Of a stretch of DNA of 64,000 bases, positions 28,257 to 37,675 are shown piece after piece; position 1 is the first letter of the stretch; every line of letters starts with the position of its first letter. The notes under the pieces were generated by a model. The model was not told the origin of the DNA. It did not search any database and worked only from the letters and a program-made list of their open reading frames with translations. The translations under genes were made by a program, and so were the position numbers. Source of the DNA: Flaviramulus_B aquimarinus. GTDB taxonomy: Bacteria > Bacteroidota > Bacteroidia > Flavobacteriales > Flavobacteriaceae. The stretch covers positions 1,612,001 to 1,676,000 of the forward strand of contig NZ_BAABJH010000001.1 in NCBI RefSeq assembly GCF_039543205.1, written 5' to 3'.

Positions 28257-29762
28257 CTATTGTATTGGTGTAGGTAATACAATGGTTTGAATTGCTTTGG
28301 GGCTGATTGAAAATTGTACAGATTTCTCGTTTAAAACAAGGTCTATACGCTTTGTTTCTTCTGTTTGATTAAAAACAACAACTGCTATGGTTTGGTCTGG
28401 GTTTTTAGCCGCAGTAACCATAAGGCTATCATCTGTATTATTTACCTTAATTACCTTTGCTTCAGGTCTAATGTATTTACTAAAATGTGCCATAGTGTAG
28501 TAAATAGGGGTGAAGTAGACTTCATCCTTGTCTGGATCTACAATTACTGGGGCAATACACCAGTTTTTAAACCAATTTGGGCCTCCTTTTGTATCGAGTA
28601 CCATGTTCCAATCTACCCATCCGTCAACCCAATTATTCAGGCATCCTATAATATCTCTGGCGTAACGGTTAACTGGTGAGTATTTAGGGTGCAAATGTTT
28701 ATCTTTTTTTGGAGCCCAGTCCCAACCCCAGTCTGTTGCTTCTTTTTTCCAATACCATGCATCGTCTTCCCATACAGGAACTTCGGCATCTACACAGGCT
28801 TCAGATTGAATTAAAAGTTTATTTGGCGCCTTGTTATGCGCATATTGTAGTTCTTCTGGAAATACCTCATAGGTGCTTGCGTACCAGTGAATGGCTGTAC
28901 CATCAAAATATTTTGAGGTTTCTTCATTTTTATACTGTGAGTCGATCCATTCTTTTAGGTGTTCTCTGTTTTGGTCATACCCCAAAATTTTCAAATCACC
29001 CTTTCCGTCTGCTTCCAGTTTTGGACCTAAATGATTCTGAACAAAATTGGTCATTTCATCTGGCGAATAGTGCATACTCTCCCAGTTATTTCCGTTACCT
29101 AAAGGTTCGTTTTCAACAGTAAATCCCCAAATATCAATACCTTCTGCTTTGTAAGCATCGGCAAACTTTGAGAAAAACAACGCCCATGTATCATAATATT
29201 CTGGAAGTAGTTTACCTCCAACCCAATGGTTATTGTCTTTCATCCATGGCGCTGCTGTCCAAGGTGATCCAAAAATTTTAAACCCATCTGTAGAGGCCGC
29301 CATGGCTTCTTTTATAAACGGGATTAAATCGTCTTTATCTTCTTCTATTGTAAAGTGCTCAAGGTTTTTATCACCTTCAACGGGTGTATACGAATAATTG
29401 CTTACTGAAAAATCGCAAGAGTTCATATGTGTTCTTGTTAAAGAATAGTGTGCGCCATCTTTACTAAAATATGCATCGATTATCTTTTTGCGATTTTCTT
29501 TACTCAATTTATTTAATAGATAAGCTGAAGACTCGGTAAAAGCGCCACCAAAACCAGTAATAGTCTGAAGTGTTTCCTCTGGCACAAGCTGAATTGTTGC
29601 TTTAGCTTCTGAATTCTGAAATTCGGTAAGTTTAGTAAGTTTATTTCCATTAGCTGACGTTTCATATACTTCAACCGCTAATGTTTTATCTTGCTTATTA
29701 CAACTTATCATAATCAAAGTGGTTATCAATACTATTGTGTTTCTTAACATCTTCATATCCAT
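28257..29762 (-). CDS. GH30 glucosidase lipoprotein (beta-1,6-active likely)
   Basis: 501 residues with a lipoprotein signal (Cys21 in LIMISCNKQ). GH30 features: GFGGAFTESSA near 70, WGFTVENEP (acid/base Glu219), LLIQSEACVD (nucleophile Glu321) and a C-terminal beta-sandwich ending in AIQTIVLP. GH30 enzymes of laminarin loci remove beta-1,6-linked glucose branches, while related members act on glucosylceramides. Specificity here is inferred from context. It is ten bases downstream of a GH17 lipoprotein gene. The second GH30 at 40569 shares the fold but clearly differs in sequence. Confidence 0.88.
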   Translation of the reverse strand: MDMKMLRNTIVLITTLIMISCNKQDKTLAVEVYETSANGNKLTKLTEFQNSEAKATIQLVPEETLQTITGFGGAFTESSAYLLNKLSKENRKKIIDAYFSKDGAHYSLTRTHMNSCDFSVSNYSYTPVEGDKNLEHFTIEEDKDDLIPFIKEAMAASTDGFKIFGSPWTAAPWMKDNNHWVGGKLLPEYYDTWALFFSKFADAYKAEGIDIWGFTVENEPLGNGNNWESMHYSPDEMTNFVQNHLGPKLEADGKGDLKILGYDQNREHLKEWIDSQYKNEETSKYFDGTAIHWYASTYEVFPEELQYAHNKAPNKLLIQSEACVDAEVPVWEDDAWYWKKEATDWGWDWAPKKDKHLHPKYSPVNRYARDIIGCLNNWVDGWVDWNMVLDTKGGPNWFKNWCIAPVIVDPDKDEVYFTPIYYTMAHFSKYIRPEAKVIKVNNTDDSLMVTAAKNPDQTIAVVVFNQTEETKRIDLVLNEKSVQFSISPKAIQTIVLPTPIQ

Positions 29763-29772
29763 TGGTATTTAT

Positions 29773-31074
29773 CTATTTTTGGTTCGCAAGCCATTCCTCT
29801 GAAGTAGGAGGCACTTCAACATCTTTCATTAGTGCTTCTTTACTACCGCTATACGTTTTGGTTATTGGATTTCCATTTCTTGTTAATCCTTTAAATGTTC
29901 CTTTATCTACTTCATCCCAAAGTGTATATTTTGCTTTACCGTCTACTGTGAATAATCCAAAATGCTTTTCTGAATTTCCGGAATTATCGCCACCTTTCCA
30001 TGGTTCATCAAATCCTTCAAAATAAAAGCATGCCATTCCAGCTTCATTTGTCCAGTCTCTCATGTGCTGATAATAGAGTGCTTCTTTATATTCATCACAT
30101 GCTTTTGACCCTGTGGTACCATAATGTCCTGATGAAAAGCTTGCCCATCCGGTTTCTCCAATATGGATTGGTTTGTTAACTCCAAGGCTTTCCATGTATT
30201 TCTTTACGTTTTCATATTGCATGATGGCGTATTTCTTTGCTCTTAACATAGAAATTTCAATTTTTTCCATATCGGTTTTCCCTTCTAATCCTTCTGCTTT
30301 TAACCAAAAATCCGGCTGATAATGTGTATCGTGCATCGGGTAGGTGTGAACGGAAAGAAAATCTACAGCTTTAATTAGTTTGTTTAAATCTTCTACGTGG
30401 TACTCTTCGCCACCGCCGCCCCAAGACGCAAAATTATCTGAACTTGTTACCCATAAATCTTTGGATAGTTTTCCTTCTTTCTTTAAGTCTTGAAGGTAGT
30501 TTACCCACTTTAAGATTATCCATGGCTCTACATAATATGTTGCTGCCCATTTAACCATAGCTTCATTACCAACTGCTATTACTTTTACGATATCTGGATA
30601 CTGATTGGCTAATGCCACAGCTTTTTCCATTTGTGGTTTGTTATCATCACTTTCTAAATTGTGAATAGGTGCTTGATCTGTCCAAGCATTTTTGCAGTCT
30701 ATCCAAGCACCAAGCATAACATACATTTCAAAACCAGGGTCATTCTGTTTTAGCTCGCTAATAGCTTTTAAAAGGTTTTCGGCTTGTGGTAAATGTACTT
30801 TATAGGTTCTAACGACTCTAACTCCTAAAGCATATAATAGTTTCATATCTTCTTTTAGCTCATCCAGAGTTGGTTCTATACTATGGTCTGCATGCCTATA
30901 ACCTCCATAAGACATGGCTAAATAATCTGTATTTCCTAAGATATCCTTAGCAGAAACCTCTTTTACTAAAACGTCTTCTTTCACTTCGTTCTTTTTAACT
31001 TTACCACAAGACCATATAAAGCCGATTAAAAAAATCAGCACACAGTTTCTAATGATTGATAAATAGTTTTTCAT
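29773..31074 (-). CDS. GH17 lipoprotein (tandem paralogue)
   Basis: 433 residues with a lipoprotein signal (LIFLIGFIWSCGK, lipid Cys23). GH17 motifs: VIAVGNEAMVKW (acid/base Glu171) and IHIGETGWASFSSG (nucleophile Glu307). From VSAKDILGNTDYLAMSYGGY onward it aligns end to end with the next gene (31096), which lacks the signal. It is therefore probably the periplasmic member of a tandem duplicate pair. It has a shared C-terminal extension after the barrel (TLWDEVDKGTFKGLTRNG) not seen in the two shorter GH17s. The gap to its neighbour is 21 bp. Confidence 0.88.
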   Translation of the reverse strand: MKNYLSIIRNCVLIFLIGFIWSCGKVKKNEVKEDVLVKEVSAKDILGNTDYLAMSYGGYRHADHSIEPTLDELKEDMKLLYALGVRVVRTYKVHLPQAENLLKAISELKQNDPGFEMYVMLGAWIDCKNAWTDQAPIHNLESDDNKPQMEKAVALANQYPDIVKVIAVGNEAMVKWAATYYVEPWIILKWVNYLQDLKKEGKLSKDLWVTSSDNFASWGGGGEEYHVEDLNKLIKAVDFLSVHTYPMHDTHYQPDFWLKAEGLEGKTDMEKIEISMLRAKKYAIMQYENVKKYMESLGVNKPIHIGETGWASFSSGHYGTTGSKACDEYKEALYYQHMRDWTNEAGMACFYFEGFDEPWKGGDNSGNSEKHFGLFTVDGKAKYTLWDEVDKGTFKGLTRNGNPITKTYSGSKEALMKDVEVPPTSEEWLANQK

Positions 31075-31095
31075 AATAATAATTTAAAATAGTTT

Positions 31096-32274
31096 TTATG
31101 CTAATGGAGGAACAAGGGCTTCCATTAGTAAATCTTCTTTTTTACCATTAAATGTTTTCGATATAGAGTTTCCATCTCTAGTTAATCCTTCAAAAACACC
31201 TTTATCAACTAAATCCCATAAAGCGTATTTTGCTTCGCCTTTAAGATTTATTAACCCAAAATGGTTTTCTGAGCCACCTTCATTTGCAGCATCTTTCCAT
31301 TGTTCATCGAAGGCTTCAAAGTAAAAACAAGACACGTGTTCTTTATTACTCCATTCTCTAATGAGCTTATAATACTTTCCTGATTTGAACTCATCTGCGG
31401 CTTTTGATCCATCGGCTCCATAGGGCCCATTAGAAATTGTTGCCCAACCTGTTTCTCCAATATGAATAGGTTTGTTTACCCCTAAACTTTTAACAAAGTT
31501 TGAAACGCCTTCGTATTGCTTTGTTGCAAAATCAAGAGCACGTTGCATTCCTGATTCAATTTTTTCTTTATTTGAAAAATCCAATTCGCTATCTGGTACC
31601 AACCAAAAAGCAGGATTGTAGTGGGAGTTATGCATTGGGTATGTATGCATTGACACATAATCTACTGCCTTAATAAGATTTATTAAATCTTCTGTGTGAT
31701 ATATTGGGTCTCCGCCGCCCCACGATGAAAAATCATCTGAGCTCGTAATCCATAAATCTTTGGAAAGCTCTCCGTTCTTTTTCAATTCTTGTAGATGATT
31801 TACCCATTTTAAAATAACCTTAGGACGCACAAAATAACTGGTTGCCCAATGTACCATGGCTTCATTTCCAACGGCTATAATCTTAACGATATCTGGATAT
31901 ATTTTTGCTAATGCAACCGCTCGGTCTATCTCTGCGGCATTATGCTCGCTCTCAACTTCGTGGTTAGGAACTTCACCTGTCCATGCATTATGGCAATCAA
32001 TCCAAGCGCCTAGCATAACATACATTTCAAAAGAAGGATCTTCTTTTTTCAACTCGCTAATAGCTATTAATAGGTTAGTAGCTTGTTGTAATTGTACGTT
32101 ATATGTTCTTAAAACTTTAACCTCCATGGCCGCTAAGATTCTCATGTCTTCTTTAAGCTGTGGGATTGTAGGTTGTATATCTCTAGACTTATGCCTATAC
32201 CCACCATAAGATATGGCTAAATAATCTGGATTACCTAAGATTTCTGCTGCTGTTATATGTTTTTGTTTAGTCAC
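31096..32274 (-). CDS. GH17, cytoplasmic tandem paralogue
   Basis: 392 residues starting MTKQKHITAAEILGNPDYLA, with no signal peptide. GH17 motifs: IIAVGNEAMVHW (acid/base Glu138) and IHIGETGWATISNG (nucleophile Glu274). It is collinear with the lipoprotein at 29773, including SYGGYRH, MLGAWIDC, SMHTYPMH and the C-terminal extension. Known GH17 members act on beta-1,3-glucan, some as glucosidases or transglycosylases. A signal-less copy suggests action on imported oligomers. Confidence 0.87.
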   Translation of the reverse strand: MTKQKHITAAEILGNPDYLAISYGGYRHKSRDIQPTIPQLKEDMRILAAMEVKVLRTYNVQLQQATNLLIAISELKKEDPSFEMYVMLGAWIDCHNAWTGEVPNHEVESEHNAAEIDRAVALAKIYPDIVKIIAVGNEAMVHWATSYFVRPKVILKWVNHLQELKKNGELSKDLWITSSDDFSSWGGGDPIYHTEDLINLIKAVDYVSMHTYPMHNSHYNPAFWLVPDSELDFSNKEKIESGMQRALDFATKQYEGVSNFVKSLGVNKPIHIGETGWATISNGPYGADGSKAADEFKSGKYYKLIREWSNKEHVSCFYFEAFDEQWKDAANEGGSENHFGLINLKGEAKYALWDLVDKGVFEGLTRDGNSISKTFNGKKEDLLMEALVPPLA

Positions 32275-32305
32275 TTGTTTTCTTCTATTATTTAATATTT
32301 AATAT

Positions 32306-34129
32306 TTAATATTTAAGTCCATAACCGAATTCGTATAATGGTGTTATGGATTTGTCCCAAAAATTAGGTCCATATTTATGGTTGAAATCTTCAACAGATT
32401 TTGGCCATGAATGGGGTAATTTTCCGTTAAAATTATATTCACCGAATAGAACTTGAGCTATTCCGTCACCTTCAGATCCTGGTAACCAAGCAGCAACAAA
32501 AGCATCGGATTGATTTATTTGCTCTGTTACTACTAATGGCCGTCCTGAAACTAAAACGACTACTGTTTTAATATCGTTTTCGGTATATGTTTTTATATAT
32601 TCTTGATGTGCTTTGGTTAGGGTTAATTGATATGTATCCGTTTCGCCTCCTATATCTCCAAAAAATTCTGCATAAGGTGTTTCTCCCACAACAACAATAG
32701 CGACATCGGCATCTAAATGATTTCCTGTTCCATCAGCATCATATACAACATTTCCTTTTGCTGTTTTTTGAACGCCTTCTAAAATAGTTGTTGCGCCTTT
32801 GTAATTCTCATTTACGCCTTGCCACTCTATAGTCCACCCTCCAGATTGTAGTCCGGAATTATTGGCATGTTCGCCTACTACTACTATTTTTTCTGTTTGT
32901 TTATCTATTGGTAATAGGTTGCTTTCATTTTTTAACAACACTAAAGATTCTCGAACAATTTGTCTAGCCTTATCTCTATGGGCTGAAATTCCTATTTTAG
33001 AAATTAAAGTTGAATCTGGAAATGGGTTTTCAAATAATCCTAATCTATATTTCTGACGCAAAATTCTTTTTACGGCATCGTTAACTCTTTCTATTGGAAC
33101 AGAATCATAAGCAACTCCGCGTTTTAAGCCTTCTTGAAATTCAAATAAATCGCCATCAACCGCCATTGCCATATCAACTCCAGCATTAATTATTTTATTT
33201 CTTCCAAATTTTGTGTAACCTTTCCAGTCTGTAACTACAATGCCATCAAAACCCATACTTGTTTTTAAAGTATCTGTTATTAATGTTTTGTGAGCATGCA
33301 TATCTATTCCAGATAGTTTATTAAACGATACCATTACCGATCCTACACCTTGCTTAACTGCATCACGATAGGGTGGAAGTAAGTGATCGTTTATGTCTTG
33401 CATAGTTAGTGTTGTATTACCGCCTTCCGTTCCAAAATCGGTAGCGCCATCTCCTACATAATGCTTTGCCGTTGCCATAACGGTATTGGTTTTGGATAAA
33501 TTTCCTTGATGGCCTTTTATTGATGCTCTTGAAAGTTTTTGCGTTAATGCCGTGTTTTCAGAAAAAGCTTCATATACTCGACCCCATTTTTCGTTAAATG
33601 GTATTGCTACGCATGGCGAAAACACCCAATTAAAGCCTGTTGCTTGCGCTTCAATAGCTGTTATGGTTGCTGCCTCTTCAACTAATTTATCATTTCTGGT
33701 AGCGCCCAATGCAATATTATGTGGGAAAACAGTTGCGCCCTCAAAAGTGTTTTGTCCGTGAACTGCATCTACACCAAATAACAAAGGAATGCCTAATCTT
33801 GTTGATAACGCCTTTTCTTGTAATTCAGTGAATTTTGCTTGCCAACCCATAGCGCCTTCGCCTGGATTAGGTCCTAATGTATGTATAACAGACCCTATAC
33901 GACCTGCTAAAATTTCCTGATCTGCTAAACTATCAAAATGTCTAATTTGAGACATTTGTCCAATTTTCTCCTCTAAACTCATTAGAGATAATAAAGAATC
34001 TACCTTTTTCTCAATAATGCTATTAGGCTGAACGTTTTTTGGTGGTATATTTTTGCTAGAATTATAAGCATACACACATAGACCTACTAAAACAAGTTTT
34101 AACGTCATGTATGTATGCTTATTTTTCAT
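32306..34129 (-). CDS. GH3 beta-glucosidase
   Basis: 607 residues. The N-terminal (alpha/beta)8 domain has the KHYVGDG motif (222-228) and IVVTDWKGY with nucleophile Asp301. The alpha/beta sandwich domain follows, with KQTEKIVVVGEHANNSGLQSGGW and DVAIVVVGETPYAEFFGD, and it ends without a fibronectin-III domain, typical of the shorter GH3 exo-glucosidases. A hydrophobic N terminus (TLKLVLVGLCVYAY) suggests export, but the Cys is not in a canonical lipobox. The start could also be Met8. It releases glucose from beta-linked gluco-oligosaccharides. It follows the phosphorylase gene by 10 bp. Confidence 0.9.
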   Translation of the reverse strand: MKNKHTYMTLKLVLVGLCVYAYNSSKNIPPKNVQPNSIIEKKVDSLLSLMSLEEKIGQMSQIRHFDSLADQEILAGRIGSVIHTLGPNPGEGAMGWQAKFTELQEKALSTRLGIPLLFGVDAVHGQNTFEGATVFPHNIALGATRNDKLVEEAATITAIEAQATGFNWVFSPCVAIPFNEKWGRVYEAFSENTALTQKLSRASIKGHQGNLSKTNTVMATAKHYVGDGATDFGTEGGNTTLTMQDINDHLLPPYRDAVKQGVGSVMVSFNKLSGIDMHAHKTLITDTLKTSMGFDGIVVTDWKGYTKFGRNKIINAGVDMAMAVDGDLFEFQEGLKRGVAYDSVPIERVNDAVKRILRQKYRLGLFENPFPDSTLISKIGISAHRDKARQIVRESLVLLKNESNLLPIDKQTEKIVVVGEHANNSGLQSGGWTIEWQGVNENYKGATTILEGVQKTAKGNVVYDADGTGNHLDADVAIVVVGETPYAEFFGDIGGETDTYQLTLTKAHQEYIKTYTENDIKTVVVLVSGRPLVVTEQINQSDAFVAAWLPGSEGDGIAQVLFGEYNFNGKLPHSWPKSVEDFNHKYGPNFWDKSITPLYEFGYGLKY

Positions 34130-34139
34130 ATATAAATGC

Positions 34140-37100
34140 TTACTTTTTTAGGTAAACTATTATTTGACTAATCTCTCCTGTTCTCTCAAAAACTTTTTTG
34201 CTTGTTTGTGAGTCCAGCTCTAAAGTATCGAACTCTAACGTCGTGTTTTCATTGAATACAACTTCTAGTTTTTCTTCATCAGACAGTTTGTAAATAATTG
34301 GTACTTGACAGTATGTAAAGCACAGTGAGCCTTTTTCTAACTCGATGCGTTTTGATTCCTTATTTACATCGATATACTCTAATGTTTTTGGTTTTCTTAA
34401 AAATTCTTCAATTCTTAACAAACGTGGGTTAAATAACAATTTACCTCCAACTACATATACGCCCAACTCACCAAATCTGCTTAAAATATCTTCTTTTACT
34501 TGTCCGGTCATTCCAGGTTGTTGCGCACCTTTTGTTGCTGGTGTGTGCGAATATGGGTCTGTTGGTACTGCTCCGTATAACTCTGGAGATTTATGAACTC
34601 CTATTCCTTCATTAATTTCATAATAGTGGTCTAGTAGTTTTCCTATGGTTACCTCATTTTCACCTCGTTCTATGGCTAATAAACAGGTTTCTTGAGCGCT
34701 TAGGAGTAATTTTGAAACCATGTGCCAGTAAATAGAACCTAGTCCTTCATAACCAAAGAAGGTTCCTGAACGCCCTGTAAAAGCTTTATGATCAAATATA
34801 TCTTCAAAAATATTCAGTATTTGCTTTGACTCTTTTTCAATTAAATCGCCATAGGTATCTTGTGATAAATTTGATAATGCTGCTTTTAAATTATCTGCAT
34901 TATTGAATGTTCCATTAAAATGATAACGACCTTGAACATCTTGTTCTATGATCTGTTTGTTTTTATCTTTTAACAATTGCGTTAATAAGGCTGAAGCTTC
35001 TACTTTACTGGAAGCTATATTGTTTTTTACATCAAACCTAGGAAGCTCTTTGTCTGGATACAGTATGTAGCTGTATTGATCTGGTCTGAACAATGAACTG
35101 GCTTTTAATGCGTCTAGCACCTCTAATGAGGTGTCTCCGGAAATATATCCAGAACTTAGCACAGCTACTTGGCCTTCTAGCATTTCTGGTAAATATGAAA
35201 TAGAAACTTCCGATTCGTTATCAACCGTCATTAAATTATAGGCATGGAATAAATTGTCATCTCTTTTATTCGCGTCTATACTATGATCCAAGTATTTTTT
35301 TGAGATTTCTAAAAATTGTAATAAGGTCTTTTTAGAAATGGTGCCTTTATCACTTGAGAAACCGTTTTCATAAATATTTAACCTATAGTCACTACCTGCA
35401 ATACCAAGGGCATCTAATACTGTTTTTCTATCTGTATTAGAAACTTTCCCTGAAAGAATATGAGTGTTTTCGTTAAACGTGCTTAATACTTTATTAAAAA
35501 AATCAACCAGTTCTTTAGACACTTCGTTTTCTTCTAAAGGCGATTTTTTAATAACGTCTTCAAAGAAATTTAAAAAACGACGTAAATAATACAATGTTAC
35601 CATTGAAACACCATTACCTACTAAGGCGTTGTTTGCATCGTTCCATTCTGGACGTTGGGTATTCATCCAAATACCGCCTTCTGGGATAAAGTTAGAAAGC
35701 TTAGCAAGGACGGTTGCTAATAATTTTTCTATGAGGTTTACTTTGTAAATAAAGTATGTTTTATCTCTTAACAAGGCTCCATCTGCTCCTAGTTCTAACC
35801 TTTTTTGTTCTATTTTTTCTTGGGATTCCTGATCGAAATCTATAGTGTCTTTTGGGTTTATTAGAATATCTGAATAGCTTTTTATTCTGTAAGGAACGTT
35901 TCCGTAAACAAAAATATCTTGATTAAAATACTTAGCTAATTTATTAGGGTAGTGGTTTTCAATAAACTCCAAAAACTTGAGTAAGTAAATAATTTGGTGG
36001 TCTCCCCAGTATCCAATGTAAGACCATGGATCGTCTGGTTCAATGGTTTCCCAATCAAAGCCATCTTTTGTTACACGGTAAGGGTTGTAACCATCAAAAG
36101 TTGTAGCGTTCAAGAATTTATGAATCATACTTTCAATAAACTCAGGGTAGGAGTGAGCAAGGGCTTCCCAGTTTTGGAAAATGTCTCTCCAGTTGCCTTC
36201 GTAATCTAATATTTTTGAACCATCTAACTCACTTGTTGTGTTAATTGAGAATTTGTTCCAAGGTCTACTTGGGTCGCCATGCCTTCTACTAAATTTAAGT
36301 GGCATATATTCTATGGCTAGCCTTTTAAAGTTTTTATCTTCATCTTGTTCTGCTAAACCTTTTAAATGATTGAGGCTGAATTTTTCAGGAAGATTATTTA
36401 GAAGTTCTTCTTTTTTCTTAAAGACCTTTTTGTTTGCAATCTCTAAATACTTTACAAAATCCCATTTTTCAATTTGATAGCCATCATCAAAGATACCTCC
36501 ACGCATAATATTGAAAAGCGTATTAGAAAAATGTCTAGTATTTCTTAATTTATCGGCTGTTAATTGAAGTGCGTCTGATGCTGCATTTAGTTCTAATAAC
36601 TTTTTAGACCCTAATTCTATATCGCTTTGTATACTGTCACTTAGATCCCCTTCATTTTTAATTAATTGCGCTATTTTGCTTATGGTAACCATAGATTGAT
36701 TAACATCGGCTAAAATCATCCAATTTTGTTCTGATTCAGATTTTAAAGTTAAATCTGCACAGATAAAATAGGCCCCTTTTTCTGCTTTAACATCTACCTC
36801 TTGTTTTATTTCGATTCCCTTTCTAAAGTTATCTAATTGAGAAGATGATACTAAATATTTTGCATTTGTAATTCCTGTAGACCAAGCAATGGTTCCTTTA
36901 AGGGCTTCACTTGGTTCTGCTTTATCTACAATCATAGAACTCAGGGCATAAGTCCCTATTCCTGTGTTTTCATCTAATTCGCATTTCTTATAAGCGTCTA
37001 CTAAATTACTTCGTTTGTTTTGTAAATCTTCAGAAACGCCATAGGGTAACAGGTTTTGAATACCATCTAATATCGTAACTTCAATATTTTTACTCGTATT

Positions 37101-37601
37101 GTTTATTATGGTAGATTTTTTAACAAAACCAAATTGATCACTTGTATTCCATGCATATCTAAAAGTAAGACCCAGATCCTCGTTAACTTCTTCAAAAACA
37201 ACTTTATCTCCTAAACTATTTTTATATAAGTTTCTTTCTGTTTTATAAACGCCTGCATATGTGTTTGTAAGTGGCTCCCATAAAAATGTTTTCCCGTCTG
37301 CGTGTACTTGAACAATCGTTTTGCTTCCTGTAAGGTTAGCTGACTCAGTAATTTTATCATCTGTATAATATGGGAAAAGCGAGGAATCGCTATCTTTTCT
37401 ACCTGCTGATAATCCGCCATTACTAGAGATAAACATCCAATGGTTTGAATCGCTAACGATACTCATAAAAAATGGTCTCATAGCATCGCTATTGGATATT
37501 TTATAGTAATTCTCGTTATCGAAATTTATAATGTTGCCCTCAACTTTTTTTGCTTCAAAAGACGCTTTTTTATCTCCTATGTATATTGTATTGTTATTCA
37601 T
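34140..37601 (-). CDS. GH149-type beta-1,3-glucan phosphorylase
   Basis: 1153 residues without a signal peptide, so cytoplasmic. The N-terminal beta-sandwich (FFMSIVSDSNHWMFISSNGG) is followed by an (alpha/alpha)6 barrel containing GGIWMNTQRPEWNDANNALVG, where the WNDAN Asp fits the catalytic acid of GH94-like phosphorylases, and a late SRSGTFFGYEGLGSIYWHMV region. Length and layout fit GH149 better than GH94 (about 800). Such enzymes convert beta-1,3-gluco-oligosaccharides plus phosphate to glucose 1-phosphate, saving ATP. The family call rests on recalled features and context only. It lies between GH2-like and GH3 genes of the operon. Confidence 0.78.
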   Translation of the reverse strand: MNNNTIYIGDKKASFEAKKVEGNIINFDNENYYKISNSDAMRPFFMSIVSDSNHWMFISSNGGLSAGRKDSDSSLFPYYTDDKITESANLTGSKTIVQVHADGKTFLWEPLTNTYAGVYKTERNLYKNSLGDKVVFEEVNEDLGLTFRYAWNTSDQFGFVKKSTIINNTSKNIEVTILDGIQNLLPYGVSEDLQNKRSNLVDAYKKCELDENTGIGTYALSSMIVDKAEPSEALKGTIAWSTGITNAKYLVSSSQLDNFRKGIEIKQEVDVKAEKGAYFICADLTLKSESEQNWMILADVNQSMVTISKIAQLIKNEGDLSDSIQSDIELGSKKLLELNAASDALQLTADKLRNTRHFSNTLFNIMRGGIFDDGYQIEKWDFVKYLEIANKKVFKKKEELLNNLPEKFSLNHLKGLAEQDEDKNFKRLAIEYMPLKFSRRHGDPSRPWNKFSINTTSELDGSKILDYEGNWRDIFQNWEALAHSYPEFIESMIHKFLNATTFDGYNPYRVTKDGFDWETIEPDDPWSYIGYWGDHQIIYLLKFLEFIENHYPNKLAKYFNQDIFVYGNVPYRIKSYSDILINPKDTIDFDQESQEKIEQKRLELGADGALLRDKTYFIYKVNLIEKLLATVLAKLSNFIPEGGIWMNTQRPEWNDANNALVGNGVSMVTLYYLRRFLNFFEDVIKKSPLEENEVSKELVDFFNKVLSTFNENTHILSGKVSNTDRKTVLDALGIAGSDYRLNIYENGFSSDKGTISKKTLLQFLEISKKYLDHSIDANKRDDNLFHAYNLMTVDNESEVSISYLPEMLEGQVAVLSSGYISGDTSLEVLDALKASSLFRPDQYSYILYPDKELPRFDVKNNIASSKVEASALLTQLLKDKNKQIIEQDVQGRYHFNGTFNNADNLKAALSNLSQDTYGDLIEKESKQILNIFEDIFDHKAFTGRSGTFFGYEGLGSIYWHMVSKLLLSAQETCLLAIERGENEVTIGKLLDHYYEINEGIGVHKSPELYGAVPTDPYSHTPATKGAQQPGMTGQVKEDILSRFGELGVYVVGGKLLFNPRLLRIEEFLRKPKTLEYIDVNKESKRIELEKGSLCFTYCQVPIIYKLSDEEKLEVVFNENTTLEFDTLELDSQTSKKVFERTGEISQIIVYLKK

Positions 37602-37675
37602 TAATTTTAACTTTTGGTTTTGGTTTTCGACTAAGCCTTAATGTTTCTAATTTGCTTAAATTTGTTATTATTGTT

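Noticed and set aside
32306..34129. Lipoprotein status of the GH3 enzyme
   Set aside because: The only early Cys (VGLC) lacks the small residue required at position -1 of a lipobox. Ordinary export is kept as a possibility only.
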